Assembly (NCBI RefSeq): GCF_011766325.1
Contig: NZ_BLLG01000005.1
Coordinates: 459,194 to 523,193, forward strand
Direction: 5' to 3'
Length of the DNA stretch: 64,000 nt
Origin: Streptomyces pacificus
GTDB taxonomy: Bacteria > Actinomycetota > Actinomycetes > Streptomycetales > Streptomycetaceae
Part shown: one piece after another, positions 1 to 8,869 of the stretch
How positions within the stretch are numbered: position 1 is the first letter of the stretch
How the letters are laid out: every line of letters starts with the position of its first letter
Program-made: the position numbers and the translations under genes
The notes under the pieces: generated by a model
Told to the model about the DNA's origin: nothing
Databases searched by the model: none
The model's input: only the letters and a program-made list of their open reading frames with translations

Positions 1-36
1 GGCTACCCGGCGAGCGGCGCCGTCCGCGTCCTCTGA
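1..36 (+). CDS. 3' end of a truncated upstream gene
   Basis: An open frame enters from the left edge and ends at a TGA at 34-36, encoding the C-terminal tail GYPASGAVRVL. Codon third positions are G or C, as in the neighbours. Too little remains to name the product. It converges on the FAD enzyme that follows on the minus strand. Confidence 0.4.
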   Translation, partial: GYPASGAVRVL

Positions 37-226
37 GCGGCCCCCGGCCGCAGCAGGCCGCCGTCTCCCGGTCCCCGGGGACGGTGGCCTTCCCGTCATG
101 GCCTCCGGGGTTCTTGCACGGGGGACGGCCCCGCGCCTCCCGGTGGGTGAGCGGCCACGCAGAGTGCGGAGAGTCCCTGGGGGCCACACACGCACAACCC
201 GGCGCGGAACGACGCCGGTTGAATCA

Positions 227-1516
227 TCATGAACGTGGGGCTGCCTTGGAGAGGCCGTTGATGATCCGGTCCATCGCATCGCCGCCGGTCGGGTCCGTGA
301 GGTTGGCCAGCATCTTCAGCGTGAACTTCATCAGCACCGGGTGCGTCAGGCCCCGCTGGGTCGCGATCTTCATGACCTTCGGGTTGCCGATGAGCTTCAC
401 GAACGCCCGGCCCAGCGTGTAGTAGCCGCCATAGGTGTCCTTGAGGACCTTCGGATAGCCGCGCAGGGCCAGTTCCCGCTGGGCGGCGGTGGCCCGGGCG
501 TGCGCCTGGACGATGACGTCGGCGGCGATCTGCCCGGACTCCATGGCGTAGGCGATGCCCTCGCCGTTGAACGGGTTGACCAGGCCGCCCGCGTCGCCCA
601 CGAGCAGCAGGCCCCTGGTGTAGTGCGGCTGCCGGTTGAAGGCCATGGGCAGCGCGGCGCCGCGGATCGGGCCGGTCATGTTGCCGGGCACATAGCCCCA
701 TTCCTCCGGCATCGAGGCGCACCAGGCCTTGAGGATCTCGCGCCAGTCCAGCTCCTTGAAGGACGCCGAGGTGTTCAGCACGCCGAGGCCGACGTTGGAG
801 GTGCCGTCGCCCATGCCGAAGATCCACCCGTAGCCGGGCAGCAGCCGGTCCTCCCCGGGGCCGCGGCGGTCCCACAGCTCCAGCCAGGACTCCAGGTAGT
901 CGTCGTCGTGCCGCGGGCTGGTGAAGTAGGTGCGAACGGCGACGCCCATCGGGCGGTCCTCGCGCCGGTGCAGCCCCAGGGCGAGGGAGATCCGGGAGGA
1001 GTTGCCGTCCGCGGCCACCACAAGCGGCGCACGGAAGGTGGCCTCGCGCTTCTCGTCGCCGAGCCTGGCGTGGACACCCGTGACGTGCCCGGTGCGGTCG
1101 TCGATGATCGGGGCGCCGACGTTGCAGCGCTCGTACAGCCGCGCGCCGGCCTTCTGCGCCTGCCTCGCCAGCTGCTCGTCGAAGTCGTCCCGCTTGCGCA
1201 CCAGTCCGTAGTCCGGGTAGCTGGCCAGTTCCGGCCAGTCCAGTTGCAGCCGGACCCCGCCGCCGATGATCCGCAGGCCCTTGTTGCGCAGCCAGCCGGC
1301 CTCCTCGGACACGTCGATGCCCATCGCGACCAGCTGCTTGGTGGCGCGGGGGGTGAGCCCGTCGCCGCAGACCTTCTCGCGGGGGAAGGCCGTCTTCTCC
1401 AGCAGCAGGACGTCCAGACCCGATTTGGCCAGATGGTAGGCGGTCGTCGAACCGGCCGGGCCCGCCCCGACGACGATCACATCTGCGGTGTGCTCGGAGG
1501 GGGTCGCCTCGGTCAC
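227..1516 (-). CDS. Geranylgeranyl reductase family FAD oxidoreductase
   Basis: 429 aa flavoprotein. An N-terminal Rossmann FAD motif has G17, G19 and G22 (VGAGPAG), the family motif PREKVCGDG lies at 45-53, and the FAD ribityl-binding GD sits at 307-308 followed by GGLVNPFNGEG. This is the full architecture of prenyl-chain reductases of the geranylgeranyl reductase family. The GTG start at 1516 has GGGAG about 8 nt upstream. The gene shares a block with menG, mqnC and mqnA. Streptomyces menaquinones have partly saturated isoprenoid chains, and the mycobacterial relative MenJ reduces one menaquinone isoprene unit, so a menaquinone side-chain reductase is the best inference. Other prenyl lipids remain possible substrates. 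Confidence 0.85.
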   Translation of the reverse strand: MTEATPSEHTADVIVVGAGPAGSTTAYHLAKSGLDVLLLEKTAFPREKVCGDGLTPRATKQLVAMGIDVSEEAGWLRNKGLRIIGGGVRLQLDWPELASYPDYGLVRKRDDFDEQLARQAQKAGARLYERCNVGAPIIDDRTGHVTGVHARLGDEKREATFRAPLVVAADGNSSRISLALGLHRREDRPMGVAVRTYFTSPRHDDDYLESWLELWDRRGPGEDRLLPGYGWIFGMGDGTSNVGLGVLNTSASFKELDWREILKAWCASMPEEWGYVPGNMTGPIRGAALPMAFNRQPHYTRGLLLVGDAGGLVNPFNGEGIAYAMESGQIAADVIVQAHARATAAQRELALRGYPKVLKDTYGGYYTLGRAFVKLIGNPKVMKIATQRGLTHPVLMKFTLKMLANLTDPTGGDAMDRIINGLSKAAPRS

Positions 1517-1614
1517 GGCTGGTTCTCCCGAAGACTCGAATTCACGTGCCGTGCGGCACAGGTCGTGTGCAGTCTATGGGTGCGTACCGACCGGCGACCG
1601 AAGGGCTCCCCACG

Positions 1615-2127
1615 ATGACCGCAGCGTCTCTCCCCGTCGTCCGGCTCCGTGTGCCCACCGAGGAGGACGCCTTCGCCTGGCACCGCGCCTTCGACGACGC
1701 CGAGGTGATGGAGTTCCAGGGCGGCAGGTCCGCCGAGGTCTCCGTGTACGAGGAACTCACCGCGCGGCAGCGGCGGCACGACGCCGAGCGGGGCTTCTGC
1801 CTGTGGACGCTGCTGGACGAGGCGGGCGCGGTGTGCGGCTTCACGGGCGCGCAGCCGTGGCCGCACGAGGCGTTCGGCCCGGTCGGGGAGATCGAGATCG
1901 GCTGGCGACTCGCGCGCCCGTACTGGGGCCGCGGCTATGCGACGGCCGCCGCGCGGACGGCACTGGACCGGCTGCGCGCGGCCGGTGTCCCGTCCGTGGT
2001 CGCGATGGTCGACTCCCGCAACGAGCGGTCGATCGCGGTGACCCGGCGGCTGGGCATGGAACTCGCCGAGACGTACACCGTCCCGGGCCTCGACCGCACG
2101 GGGCTGTGCTTCCGGCTCGCCCTCTAG
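1615..2127 (+). CDS. GNAT family N-acetyltransferase (RimJ/RimL-like)
   Basis: 170 aa from the ATG at 1615. The protein begins MTAASLPVVRLR, followed by PTEEDAFAWHRAFDD and the acetyl-CoA pyrophosphate loop RPYWGRGYAT, then a C-terminal beta strand with SRNERSIAVTRRLGM, typical of RimJ/RimL-type acetyltransferases. The frame is open upstream to 1546, but the ATG at 1615 is where the conserved domain begins; its ribosome site (AAGGGC) is weak. It is divergent from the FAD reductase and convergent with the glutaminase. The substrate cannot be told from sequence; protein N-terminal or amino-glycoside-like amines are both possible. Confidence 0.8.
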   Translation: MTAASLPVVRLRVPTEEDAFAWHRAFDDAEVMEFQGGRSAEVSVYEELTARQRRHDAERGFCLWTLLDEAGAVCGFTGAQPWPHEAFGPVGEIEIGWRLARPYWGRGYATAAARTALDRLRAAGVPSVVAMVDSRNERSIAVTRRLGMELAETYTVPGLDRTGLCFRLAL

Positions 2128-2160
2128 CCGCGTCAGGCGACGTCCGCCCCGCCGCGGCAC

Positions 2161-2208
2161 GAACGCCCCGGACTCCGAACGCCCCGGACTCCGAACGCCC
2201 GGAACTCC
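2161..2208. repeat. Three 16-bp tandem repeats
   Basis: The unit GAACGCCCCGGACTCC occurs at 2161-2176 and 2177-2192, and a variant with one shifted base (GAACGCCCGGAACTCC) at 2193-2208. It lies between the convergent GNAT and glutaminase genes and does not form a simple hairpin. Confidence 0.75.
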
Positions 2209-2214
2209 GTACGT

Positions 2215-3126
2215 TCAGAACACCGACAGCCCGGTCAGCGTGGTGAAGCGGTCCAGCGCCGCCACGCCCGCCACCGAGTTGCCTCGCGCGTCCAGCCCCG
2301 GGCTCCATACGCACAGCGTGCACCGCCCGGGCACCACCGCCACGATCCCGCCGCCGACACCGCTCTTGCCGGGCAGCCCGACCCGGTAGGCGAACTCGCC
2401 CGCCGCGTCGTAGGTACCGCAGGTGAGCATCACCGCGTTGATCTGCTTCGCCTCGCTGCGGGTCAGCAGTCTGCCGCCGTCCGCGCGCAGTCCGTGGCGG
2501 GCCAGGAAACGGGCCGCGCGGGCCAGATCGGCGCAGTTCATCTCGATCGAGCACTGCCAGAAGTAGTGGTCGAGCAGCGCGGGGACGGGGTTGGCGATGT
2601 TGCCGTAGGACGCCATGAAGTGGGCCAGCGCGGCATTGCGGTCGCCGTGCCCGTGCTCGGACTCGGCGACCTGAGGGTCGAAGCCCAGCTCCGGGTTGCC
2701 GCTCTCCTGCCGCAGGAACTCCAGCACCTCGCTGCTGGCATCGCCGGTCAGGGTCAGCAGCCGGTCCGTGACGACGAGGGCACCGGCGTTGATGAAGGGA
2801 TTGCGCGGGATGCCGTTCTCGTACTCCAGTTGCACCAGGGAGTTGAACGGGTTGCCCGAGGGCTCGCGGCCCACGCGCTCCCAGAGGTCGTCGCCGCCCA
2901 GGGAGAGCGCGAGGGCCAGGGCGAAGACCTTGGTCACCGACTGGGTGGAGAACGGCCTCTCCCAGTCGCCCACACCGTGGACCTTGCCGTCGAGGTCGGC
3001 GATGGCCATGCCGAAGCGGCCGGGGTCGACGGCGGCCAGGGCCGGGATGTACTCGGCCGGAGTGCCGCTGCCGACCAGCGGTCCGACGTCCTGCGCGATC
3101 CGCTCGAGGATCGACTGGTAGTCCAT
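2215..3126 (-). CDS. glsA: Glutaminase
   Basis: 303 aa, the usual length for the serine-dependent, beta-lactamase-like glutaminase family (glutamine to glutamate plus ammonia). Visible family blocks are PFSTQSVTKVFAL with the catalytic SxxK (S-V-T-K), PRNPFINAGAL, HYFWQCSIEMNCADLA, and the glycine-rich GLPGKSGVGGGIVAVVP near the C terminus. The ATG at 3126 starts the conserved MDYQSILERI; it lies only 20 nt after the menG stop, so both genes are probably co-transcribed. The ribosome site is weak, which suggests coupling to menG translation. A link to quinone synthesis is not obvious; the pairing may be accidental. Confidence 0.9.
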   Translation of the reverse strand: MDYQSILERIAQDVGPLVGSGTPAEYIPALAAVDPGRFGMAIADLDGKVHGVGDWERPFSTQSVTKVFALALALSLGGDDLWERVGREPSGNPFNSLVQLEYENGIPRNPFINAGALVVTDRLLTLTGDASSEVLEFLRQESGNPELGFDPQVAESEHGHGDRNAALAHFMASYGNIANPVPALLDHYFWQCSIEMNCADLARAARFLARHGLRADGGRLLTRSEAKQINAVMLTCGTYDAAGEFAYRVGLPGKSGVGGGIVAVVPGRCTLCVWSPGLDARGNSVAGVAALDRFTTLTGLSVF

Positions 3127-3146
3127 GGTGCGCGGGCCGCCGGGAC

Positions 3147-3842
3147 CTACCGGGACCTGCTGCCGCGGTGCAGCGCGACGATCCCGCCGCTCAGATTGCG
3201 CCATGCCACCTTCGACCAGCCGGCCTTCTGGAGCATCGCGGCGAGGTCCGCCTGCTCGGGCCAGGACCGGATCGACTCGGCGAGGTAGACGTATGCGCCG
3301 GGGTTGGACGACACCGCGCGGGCGACGGGTGGCAGCGCCCGCATCAGGTACTCCTCGTACACGGTCCGCAGGGGCGCCCAGGTCGGGTGCGCGAACTCGC
3401 AGACGACCACGCGGCCGCCGGGCTTCGTCACGCGGTGCAGCTCGCGCAGGGCCCGGTCGGTGTCCTGGACGTTGCGCAGCCCGAAGCTGATCGTCACGGC
3501 GTCGAAGGACCCGTCCCGGAAGGGCAGCCGCGTCGCGTCGCCTGCGGTCAGCGGCAGCCACGGGTGCCGCCGCTTGCCCTCGCGGAGCATGCCGAGGGAG
3601 AAGTCGCAGGGCACGACGTACGCGCCGGTGCGGGTGAACGGCAGCGAGGACGTGCCGGTCCCGGCGGCCAGGTCGAGGACCCTCTCGGCGGGCCGCGCGC
3701 CGACGGCCTCGGCGACCTCCCTGCGCCAGCGCCGGTCCTGGCCGAGCGAGAGCACGTCGTTGGTGAGGTCGTAGTTCGCCGCGACATGGTCGAACATCGA
3801 CGCGACTTCGTGCGGCTGCTTGTCCAGGGATGCGCGGGTCAC
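3147..3842 (-). CDS. menG: Demethylmenaquinone methyltransferase (MenG/UbiE)
   Basis: 231 aa SAM-dependent C-methyltransferase that performs the last step of menaquinone synthesis. UbiE signature 1 ([17 protein letters not shown]) is at 24-40, motif [10 protein letters not shown] at 55-63, the family block ISFGLRN near 118-124, and signature 2 region [10 protein letters not shown] near 144-153. GTG start at 3842; the frame is open further upstream, but the conserved protein begins at this point. It sits in a block with mqnC and mqnA, consistent with the futalosine-type pathway feeding this common final step. Confidence 0.93.
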   Translation of the reverse strand: MTRASLDKQPHEVASMFDHVAANYDLTNDVLSLGQDRRWRREVAEAVGARPAERVLDLAAGTGTSSLPFTRTGAYVVPCDFSLGMLREGKRRHPWLPLTAGDATRLPFRDGSFDAVTISFGLRNVQDTDRALRELHRVTKPGGRVVVCEFAHPTWAPLRTVYEEYLMRALPPVARAVSSNPGAYVYLAESIRSWPEQADLAAMLQKAGWSKVAWRNLSGGIVALHRGSRSR

Positions 3843-4018
3843 TGGCGTTCGGCCTCGCTTCGGCGGGTGCGGACGATACGCCGGCCATTGTCTCAGGCGC
3901 GTCGCGGCGGTCGGGGTGAGGGCGTGCCCCGCGGACCCCGGCCACCCGGTGCCGCCGTTGCCGCCGGTGCCGCTGCGGTTCCCCCGGGTGTGTCGCCCGC
4001 GGACCCCGGCCCGGGCCG

Positions 4019-4672
4019 TCAGCGCCGCCGGTACACCAGCCGGCCCCCCAGGACGGTGGCGACGCAGCTGCGGGCACCGTACTCGTGCAGGGCGGCGAGC
4101 GGGTCGCCGCCGTGCGGCACGTCGAACACGGCGAAGTCCGCGCCCCCGCCCCCGGGGCCCAGTGGCGCACGGAACGCCTCGGCCGCCGGCCGGCCGGCGA
4201 ACGGATCCAGCGACGGCCGCCCTTCCGGCTCCGTGAAGCGCTCCTCGCGGACGAGCCCGGCTCGGACCACCGCGTCGAGGACCGCGCGGCACCGGAAGTC
4301 GCCGGCCACCGCCACCGTGCCGTGCGCGAGCATCCGCTGGGCACCGCGCCGCGCGCTCGCTCCCCACCGGGCTTCCGTCATGTCCAGTGCGGCGAGCGCG
4401 GGGCCGGTGAGCGGCTCCGCGCCCAGCTCGTCCGCCTCGCGCGGGTCGGGGTGGTAGGCCCGCTCCAGCAGCTCGGGTCCGTAACGGTTGCACAGGCCCG
4501 GCGTCAGCACACCGGGCCAGCGCCGCACCCGTGCCCGGGGATAGGCGGCGGCCACGTCCCCGTAACCGCCCACGGCCGCGATACCGCTGCCGAGGACGGC
4601 GACCGCGCCGCCCGGGACGGGAACCCCCCGGCCGCCGGGCAGCAGCAGGTCCGCGGCGTGGATCGTCAGCAC
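4019..4672 (-). CDS. Degenerate amidohydrolase-like protein
   Basis: 217 aa, about half the length of an imidazolonepropionase or aminofutalosine deaminase. The N-terminal composite beta domain ([11 protein letters not shown], then [16 protein letters not shown]) and the C-terminal strand ([13 protein letters not shown]) look like the amidohydrolase superfamily. After the usual PG motif ([10 protein letters not shown]) the metal-binding HxH is absent, and much of the catalytic barrel is missing. GTG start at 4672, 7 nt after the mqnC stop with no ribosome site, so translation is likely coupled to mqnC. Probably non-catalytic or a binding partner; a role in futalosine metabolism is inferred from position only. 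Confidence 0.65.
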   Translation of the reverse strand: MLTIHAADLLLPGGRGVPVPGGAVAVLGSGIAAVGGYGDVAAAYPRARVRRWPGVLTPGLCNRYGPELLERAYHPDPREADELGAEPLTGPALAALDMTEARWGASARRGAQRMLAHGTVAVAGDFRCRAVLDAVVRAGLVREERFTEPEGRPSLDPFAGRPAAEAFRAPLGPGGGGADFAVFDVPHGGDPLAALHEYGARSCVATVLGGRLVYRRR

Positions 4673-4679
4673 GGTGCGG

Positions 4680-5879
4680 TCAGCCGGCGCCGAGCAGCTT
4701 CAGCTCGGGGTGGGCGGTACCGCCCTCGATCGCCGTAGACGAGATGTGCGACACGACGCGGTCGTCGGCCGGGTCGTCCGCCGGGTCCTCGTGCACCACG
4801 AGGTGCTCGTACGTCGTCGTCCGCTGGGCCGGGACCCGGTCCGCGCGGCGGATGAGGTCGATGATCTCCTGCCGGTTGGAGCGGTGCCTGGCTCCCGCCG
4901 AGGAGACCACGTTCTCCTCCAGCATGACCGAGCCGAGGTCGTCCGCGCCGTAGTGAAGCGACAGCTGACCGATCTCCTTGCCCGTGGTCAGCCAGGAGCC
5001 CTGGATGTGGGCGACGTTGTCGAAGAAGAGCCGGGCGATCGCGATCATCCGCAGGTACTCGAAGACCGTCGCCTGCGTCCGGCCCTTGAGGTGGTTGTTC
5101 TCGGGCTGGTACGTGTACGGGATGAAGGCCCGGAAACCGCCCGTGCGGTCCTGTACGTCGCGGATCATCCGCAGGTGCTCGATGCGCTCGGCGTTGGTCT
5201 CACCGGTGCCCATGAGCATCGTGGACGTCGACTCCACACCGAGCCCGTGTGCCGTCTCCATGATGTCCAGCCAGCGCTCGCCGGACTCCTTCAGCGGGGC
5301 GATCGCCTTGCGCGGCCGCTCCGGCAGCAGTTCGGCGCCGGCGCCCGCGAAGGAGTCCAGACCGGCCGCGCTGATGCGCCGGACCGCCTCCTGCACGGAC
5401 ACACCCGAGATCCTGGCCATGTGCTCCACCTCGGACGCGCCGAGGGAGTGGATGACCAGCTGCGGGAACTCCCTCTTGATCGCGGAGAAGTGCCTCTCGT
5501 AGTACTCGACGCCGTAGTCGGGGTGGTGACCGCCCTGGAACATGATCTGCGTGCCGCCGAGCTCGACCGTTTCGGCGCAGCGCCGCAGGATGTCGTCGAG
5601 GTCGCGGGTCCAGCCCTTGGCGGTGTCCTTGGGCGGGGCGTAGAAGGCGCAGAATCTGCAGGCCGTCACGCAGACGTTGGTGTAGTTGATGTTGCGCTCG
5701 ATGATGTACGTCGCGATGTGCTCGGTGCCGGCGTAACGGCGGCGGCGCACGGCGTCCGCGGCGGCGCCCAGCGCGTGCAGCGGCGCGGAGCGGTAGAGGC
5801 CGAGCGCCTCCTCGGGGGTGATCCGCCCGCCCTCGGCGGCGCGGTCCAGGACGGACTGGAGGTCGGCCTTCTGGGTCAC
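4680..5879 (-). CDS. mqnC: Cyclic dehypoxanthine futalosine synthase MqnC (radical SAM)
   Basis: 399 aa radical SAM enzyme that cyclises dehypoxanthine futalosine in the futalosine route to menaquinone. The [4Fe-4S] cluster motif CxxxCxxC is C70, C74, C77 (CVTACRFC), preceded by NINYTNV. The C-terminal barrel extension includes SWLTTGKEIGQLSLHYGADDLGS, shared with MqnE and the CofH/ThiH group. GTG start at 5879 with AAAGG about 12 nt upstream. It heads a two-gene unit with the degenerate amidohydrolase-like gene. MqnC is distinguished from its paralogue MqnE at 12-13 kb by length and by the NHLKGRTQAT region. Confidence 0.92.
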   Translation of the reverse strand: MTQKADLQSVLDRAAEGGRITPEEALGLYRSAPLHALGAAADAVRRRRYAGTEHIATYIIERNINYTNVCVTACRFCAFYAPPKDTAKGWTRDLDDILRRCAETVELGGTQIMFQGGHHPDYGVEYYERHFSAIKREFPQLVIHSLGASEVEHMARISGVSVQEAVRRISAAGLDSFAGAGAELLPERPRKAIAPLKESGERWLDIMETAHGLGVESTSTMLMGTGETNAERIEHLRMIRDVQDRTGGFRAFIPYTYQPENNHLKGRTQATVFEYLRMIAIARLFFDNVAHIQGSWLTTGKEIGQLSLHYGADDLGSVMLEENVVSSAGARHRSNRQEIIDLIRRADRVPAQRTTTYEHLVVHEDPADDPADDRVVSHISSTAIEGGTAHPELKLLGAG

Positions 5880-6230
5880 CGGAGTGTCGCCTTTCGGTGG
5901 TGGAGCAGGGCGTTGCCGGACCGGGCCAGCCTACGGCAGGCCCCTGACCGCCCCTCGGGGGCATCTCGGCGGTGCCGCGGCGGCGGGGGCCCCGTCGCAG
6001 CCGCGCGCCCGCTCCCACGCCGGCCCTTTCGGCGGGGCCCGCGCGCACCCGCGTCCGCGCCCGCCCGGCGTCACGGCCGCCGTCTGCCTGACCCGCCTCG
6101 TTGAGCAGCCCGCGTCCGCGCCCGCCCGGCGTCACGGCGGACCGCCCCCCGCACCCGCCCACCACGAGGGCCGCACCCGCCCCCGCATCCGGGACGGGGC
6201 CGACGACCGGGGCCGGCCGGTCCGGGGGCT
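5880..6230. other. Gap between mqnC and mqnA with 30-bp direct repeat
   Basis: No gene is supported in this 351 bp GC-rich stretch. It holds two identical 30-bp copies at 6048-6077 and 6109-6138, starting CCCGCGTCCGCGCCCGC, spaced 61 bp apart. The region must also carry the mqnC promoter, since mqnC is read away from it; no convincing -10/-35 pair was seen. Confidence 0.6.
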
Positions 6231-7136
<906 letters not shown>

Positions 7137-7261
7137 CTAGACCTGGGGAGCGGCCTTCGAATGATCGGGGCACCGCGCCCGAGAGCGTCAGCATGTCAAG
7201 ACTGCATCAAACATCCGGGTGACGTGATCTTTCCCTCTACCCATCCGAACACCGTGCGTGC

Positions 7262-7397
7262 TAAGCTCAACGCAAGTTGCAGTTTGGTTTCCCTTGCAGT
7301 GCAGAGCCTGCGGAGCATGTGACCCGCAGGCTTTTGTAGTTTTCAGACTTGTTTGCAGGTTCTGGAGCAGGGCAACCCTTTGGCCCAAGGAGGGCTT
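7262..7397 (+). promoter_or_regulatory. Structured leader of the cold-shock gene
   Basis: A -10-like TAAGCT lies at 7262-7267, giving a predicted leader of roughly 120 nt. Inside it a perfect 9-bp stem (AGCCTGCGG at 7305-7313 with CCGCAGGCT at 7324-7332, 10-nt loop) is followed by a T-rich run (TTTTGTAGTTTT), the form of an intrinsic terminator. Further down, CCTT can pair with the AAGG of the ribosome site (7387-7394). Both could act as a temperature- or growth-responsive switch; this is inference. Confidence 0.5.
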
Positions 7398-7601
7398 ATG
7401 GCTACCGGAACCGTGAAGTGGTTCAACGCTGAAAAGGGCTTCGGCTTCATCGCCCAGGACGGCGGCGGCCCGGATGTCTTCGTCCACTACTCCGCGATCA
7501 ACGCGACCGGCTTCCGCTCCCTCGAGGAGAACCAGGTCGTGAACTTCGACGTCACCCAGGGCCCGAAGGGCCCGCAGGCGGAGAACGTCACCCCGGCCTG
7601 A
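7398..7601 (+). CDS. Cold-shock domain protein (CspA family)
   Basis: 67 aa single cold-shock domain, the standard length for the Streptomyces CspA-like proteins. The RNA-binding motifs are RNP1 (KGFGFI) and RNP2 (VFVHYSAI). It should bind single-stranded nucleic acid and act as an RNA chaperone in the cytoplasm. The ATG at 7398 has a near-perfect ribosome site AAGGAGGG at 7387-7394. The gene is monocistronic: a long structured leader precedes it and a strong terminator follows at 7643-7682. Confidence 0.95.
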   Translation: MATGTVKWFNAEKGFGFIAQDGGGPDVFVHYSAINATGFRSLEENQVVNFDVTQGPKGPQAENVTPA

Positions 7602-7642
7602 TGCGACCGGGTCGGCGATCGCGCACGACTTAGCAGTACCCA

Positions 7643-7682
7643 AGGAGCCCCGCCCGTACCTCGTGTACGGGACGGGGCTCCT
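7643..7682 (+). terminator. Terminator of the cold-shock gene
   Basis: AGGAGCCCCG at the left arm pairs with CGGGGCTCCT at the right arm, extended inwards by CCGTAC/GTACGG, giving a stem of about 17 bp with one mismatch and a short loop. It lies 42 nt after the csp stop. Confidence 0.85.
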
Positions 7683-7898
7683 GCCCTTCCGGAACACTGC
7701 CGGAAACCGGCCGGGGGCCGCATTCCTCACCCGAACGGCCGAAAACCGGAACAGAAAACGCGACCGGAAACGCACGGGAACGGGAACGGGAAGCACGGCG
7801 GAAAAGACGGCGGACAGCGCGGGAGCCGAAAGGAAAGCGACCTCGGAGGCGTCCACGACCCGGTGACACGGCGTCCAGCCCCACCAGCCGTGCTCTCC

Positions 7899-7966
7899 GG
7901 GCCCCGGGACGCACCATCCCGGGGCCCTACCGGCACACCGGCCCGGGAGCGGGTCCGCTCCCGGGC
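7899..7966. terminator. Two consecutive GC hairpins
   Basis: The first hairpin has an 11-bp perfect stem (GGGCCCCGGGA at 7899-7909 with its complement at 7917-7927, 7-nt loop). The second has a 12-bp perfect stem (GCCCGGGAGCGG at 7941-7952 with 7955-7966, 2-nt loop). Neither has a T-run. They lie in the 527 bp gap between the csp stop and the DUF1992 gene, which otherwise holds no supportable gene. They may be back-up terminators or boundary elements. Confidence 0.55.
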
Positions 7967-8092
7967 TCGCTCCAAGGCCCCGGAATCCCTCGCACTGGTG
8001 TCGCCCGCGGGCACGGTCAGCTGCCGAAGACGGCCGGTCCCGGTGCCGCCCGGTTCGCCTCTCCCGGGAGCGCGGCTTCCCGCCCCGGGGTC

Positions 8093-8121
8093 CTGACCGA
8101 CCGGCTCCGCGTCTGTAGCCT
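8093..8121 (+). promoter_or_regulatory. Promoter of the DUF1992 gene (leaderless)
   Basis: CTGACC at 8093-8098 and TAGCCT at 8116-8121 are separated by 17 bp, a good fit to the HrdB-type consensus. The ATG at 8129 would lie at or within one base of the transcription start, so the mRNA is likely leaderless; no ribosome site is present. Confidence 0.6.
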
Positions 8122-8128
8122 GGAAGCC

Positions 8129-8527
8129 ATGACCGAGCGAAAGCCCCCGGGTATCAGTTTCGCGTCGTGGGTCGACAAGCAGATCCACGACGCGGAGGAC
8201 CGCGGCGAGTTCCGGGATCTGCCGGGCCTCGGCAAGCCCCTGCCCGACGACCGGGCACCCTACGACGAGCTCTGGTGGGTCAAGGGGAAGATGCACCGGG
8301 AGGGCATCGCCGTGCTGCCTCCCGCCCTCGCCCTGCGCAAGGAGGCCGAGGACGCGCTGGAGAAGGCCTACCGCGCGCCTTCGGAGGCCGCGGTCCGCCG
8401 GATCATCACGGAGGTCAACGAGAAGATCACCAGGATGCTCCTGATGCCGCCCCCGGGCCCGCCGCTCGGGCGCAGGCCGTATGACGTGGACGAGGTCGTC
8501 GAGGAGTGGCGGCTGCGGCGGGGCTGA
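8129..8527 (+). CDS. DUF1992 (DnaJ-homologue subfamily C member 28-like) protein
   Basis: 132 aa. The protein starts MTERKPPGISFASWVDKQI and contains FRDLPGLGKPLPDD and DELWWVKGKMHREGIAVLPP, the hallmark of DUF1992, a domain found in bacteria and in eukaryotic DNAJC28. The bacterial function is unknown. The ATG at 8129 follows a promoter-like element directly, without a ribosome site. It is transcribed alone, converging on the bL37 gene. Confidence 0.85.
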   Translation: MTERKPPGISFASWVDKQIHDAEDRGEFRDLPGLGKPLPDDRAPYDELWWVKGKMHREGIAVLPPALALRKEAEDALEKAYRAPSEAAVRRIITEVNEKITRMLLMPPPGPPLGRRPYDVDEVVEEWRLRRG

Positions 8528-8543
8528 CACGACGCAAACCGCC

Positions 8544-8570
8544 GGGCCCGGCCGCCGCGCCGCCGGGCCC
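8544..8570. terminator. Hairpin between DUF1992 and bL37 genes
   Basis: A 9-bp perfect stem (GGGCCCGGC at 8544-8552 with GCCGGGCCC at 8562-8570). It lies between the convergent DUF1992 and bL37 genes and could terminate both transcripts. There is no T-run. Confidence 0.45.
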
Positions 8571-8665
8571 CGCAGCCCGGGCTCAGATCCTGACGTCACG
8601 GCCCGGAGCGGACGCCGTCGTGGGGGGGGGCGGACGGGCCGGCAGGCGATCAGGTGCGGGGACGG

Positions 8666-8740
8666 TCAGGCGTTGGGGCGCTTGCCGTGGTTCGCCTTTT
8701 TCTTCTTCCTGCCCCGCCGCTTGTTGCCGCGCTTCGACAT
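8666..8740 (-). CDS. 50S ribosomal protein bL37
   Basis: 24 aa, very basic: MSKRGNKRRGRKKKKANHGK followed by RPNA. It matches the actinobacterial 50S mini-protein bL37 first seen in mycobacterial ribosome structures, sharing the KANHGKRPN end. ATG at 8740, ribosome site GGGAGG about 10 nt upstream. Such genes fall below usual gene-finder cut-offs. It stands alone on the minus strand, with hairpins at 8819-8931 behind it. Identification is by recognition of the conserved sequence, without alignment. Confidence 0.9.
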   Translation of the reverse strand: MSKRGNKRRGRKKKKANHGKRPNA

Positions 8741-8818
8741 GGTGCATACCTCCCGCTTCCGGATGAAAACGACGATCTTTGCAGTCTAGGCGAAGCGGTG
8801 CCGGCGCTTCCGCTCCGC

Positions 8819-8856
8819 GCACCCGCGGCACGCCGGTACGGCCGTGCCGCGGGTGC
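8819..8856. terminator. Hairpin upstream of bL37
   Basis: A 13-bp perfect stem (GCACCCGCGGCAC at 8819-8831 with GTGCCGCGGGTGC at 8844-8856), whose 12-nt loop is itself palindromic (GCCG/CGGC). It lies in the gap between the symporter end and bL37, next to a second larger hairpin. Confidence 0.5.
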
Positions 8857-8869
8857 TCCGGTCCACGAC

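Noticed and set aside
7663..7866. 67-codon frame after the csp terminator
   Set aside because: Low-complexity Lys/Arg/Thr composition, no ribosome site, and it begins inside the terminator.
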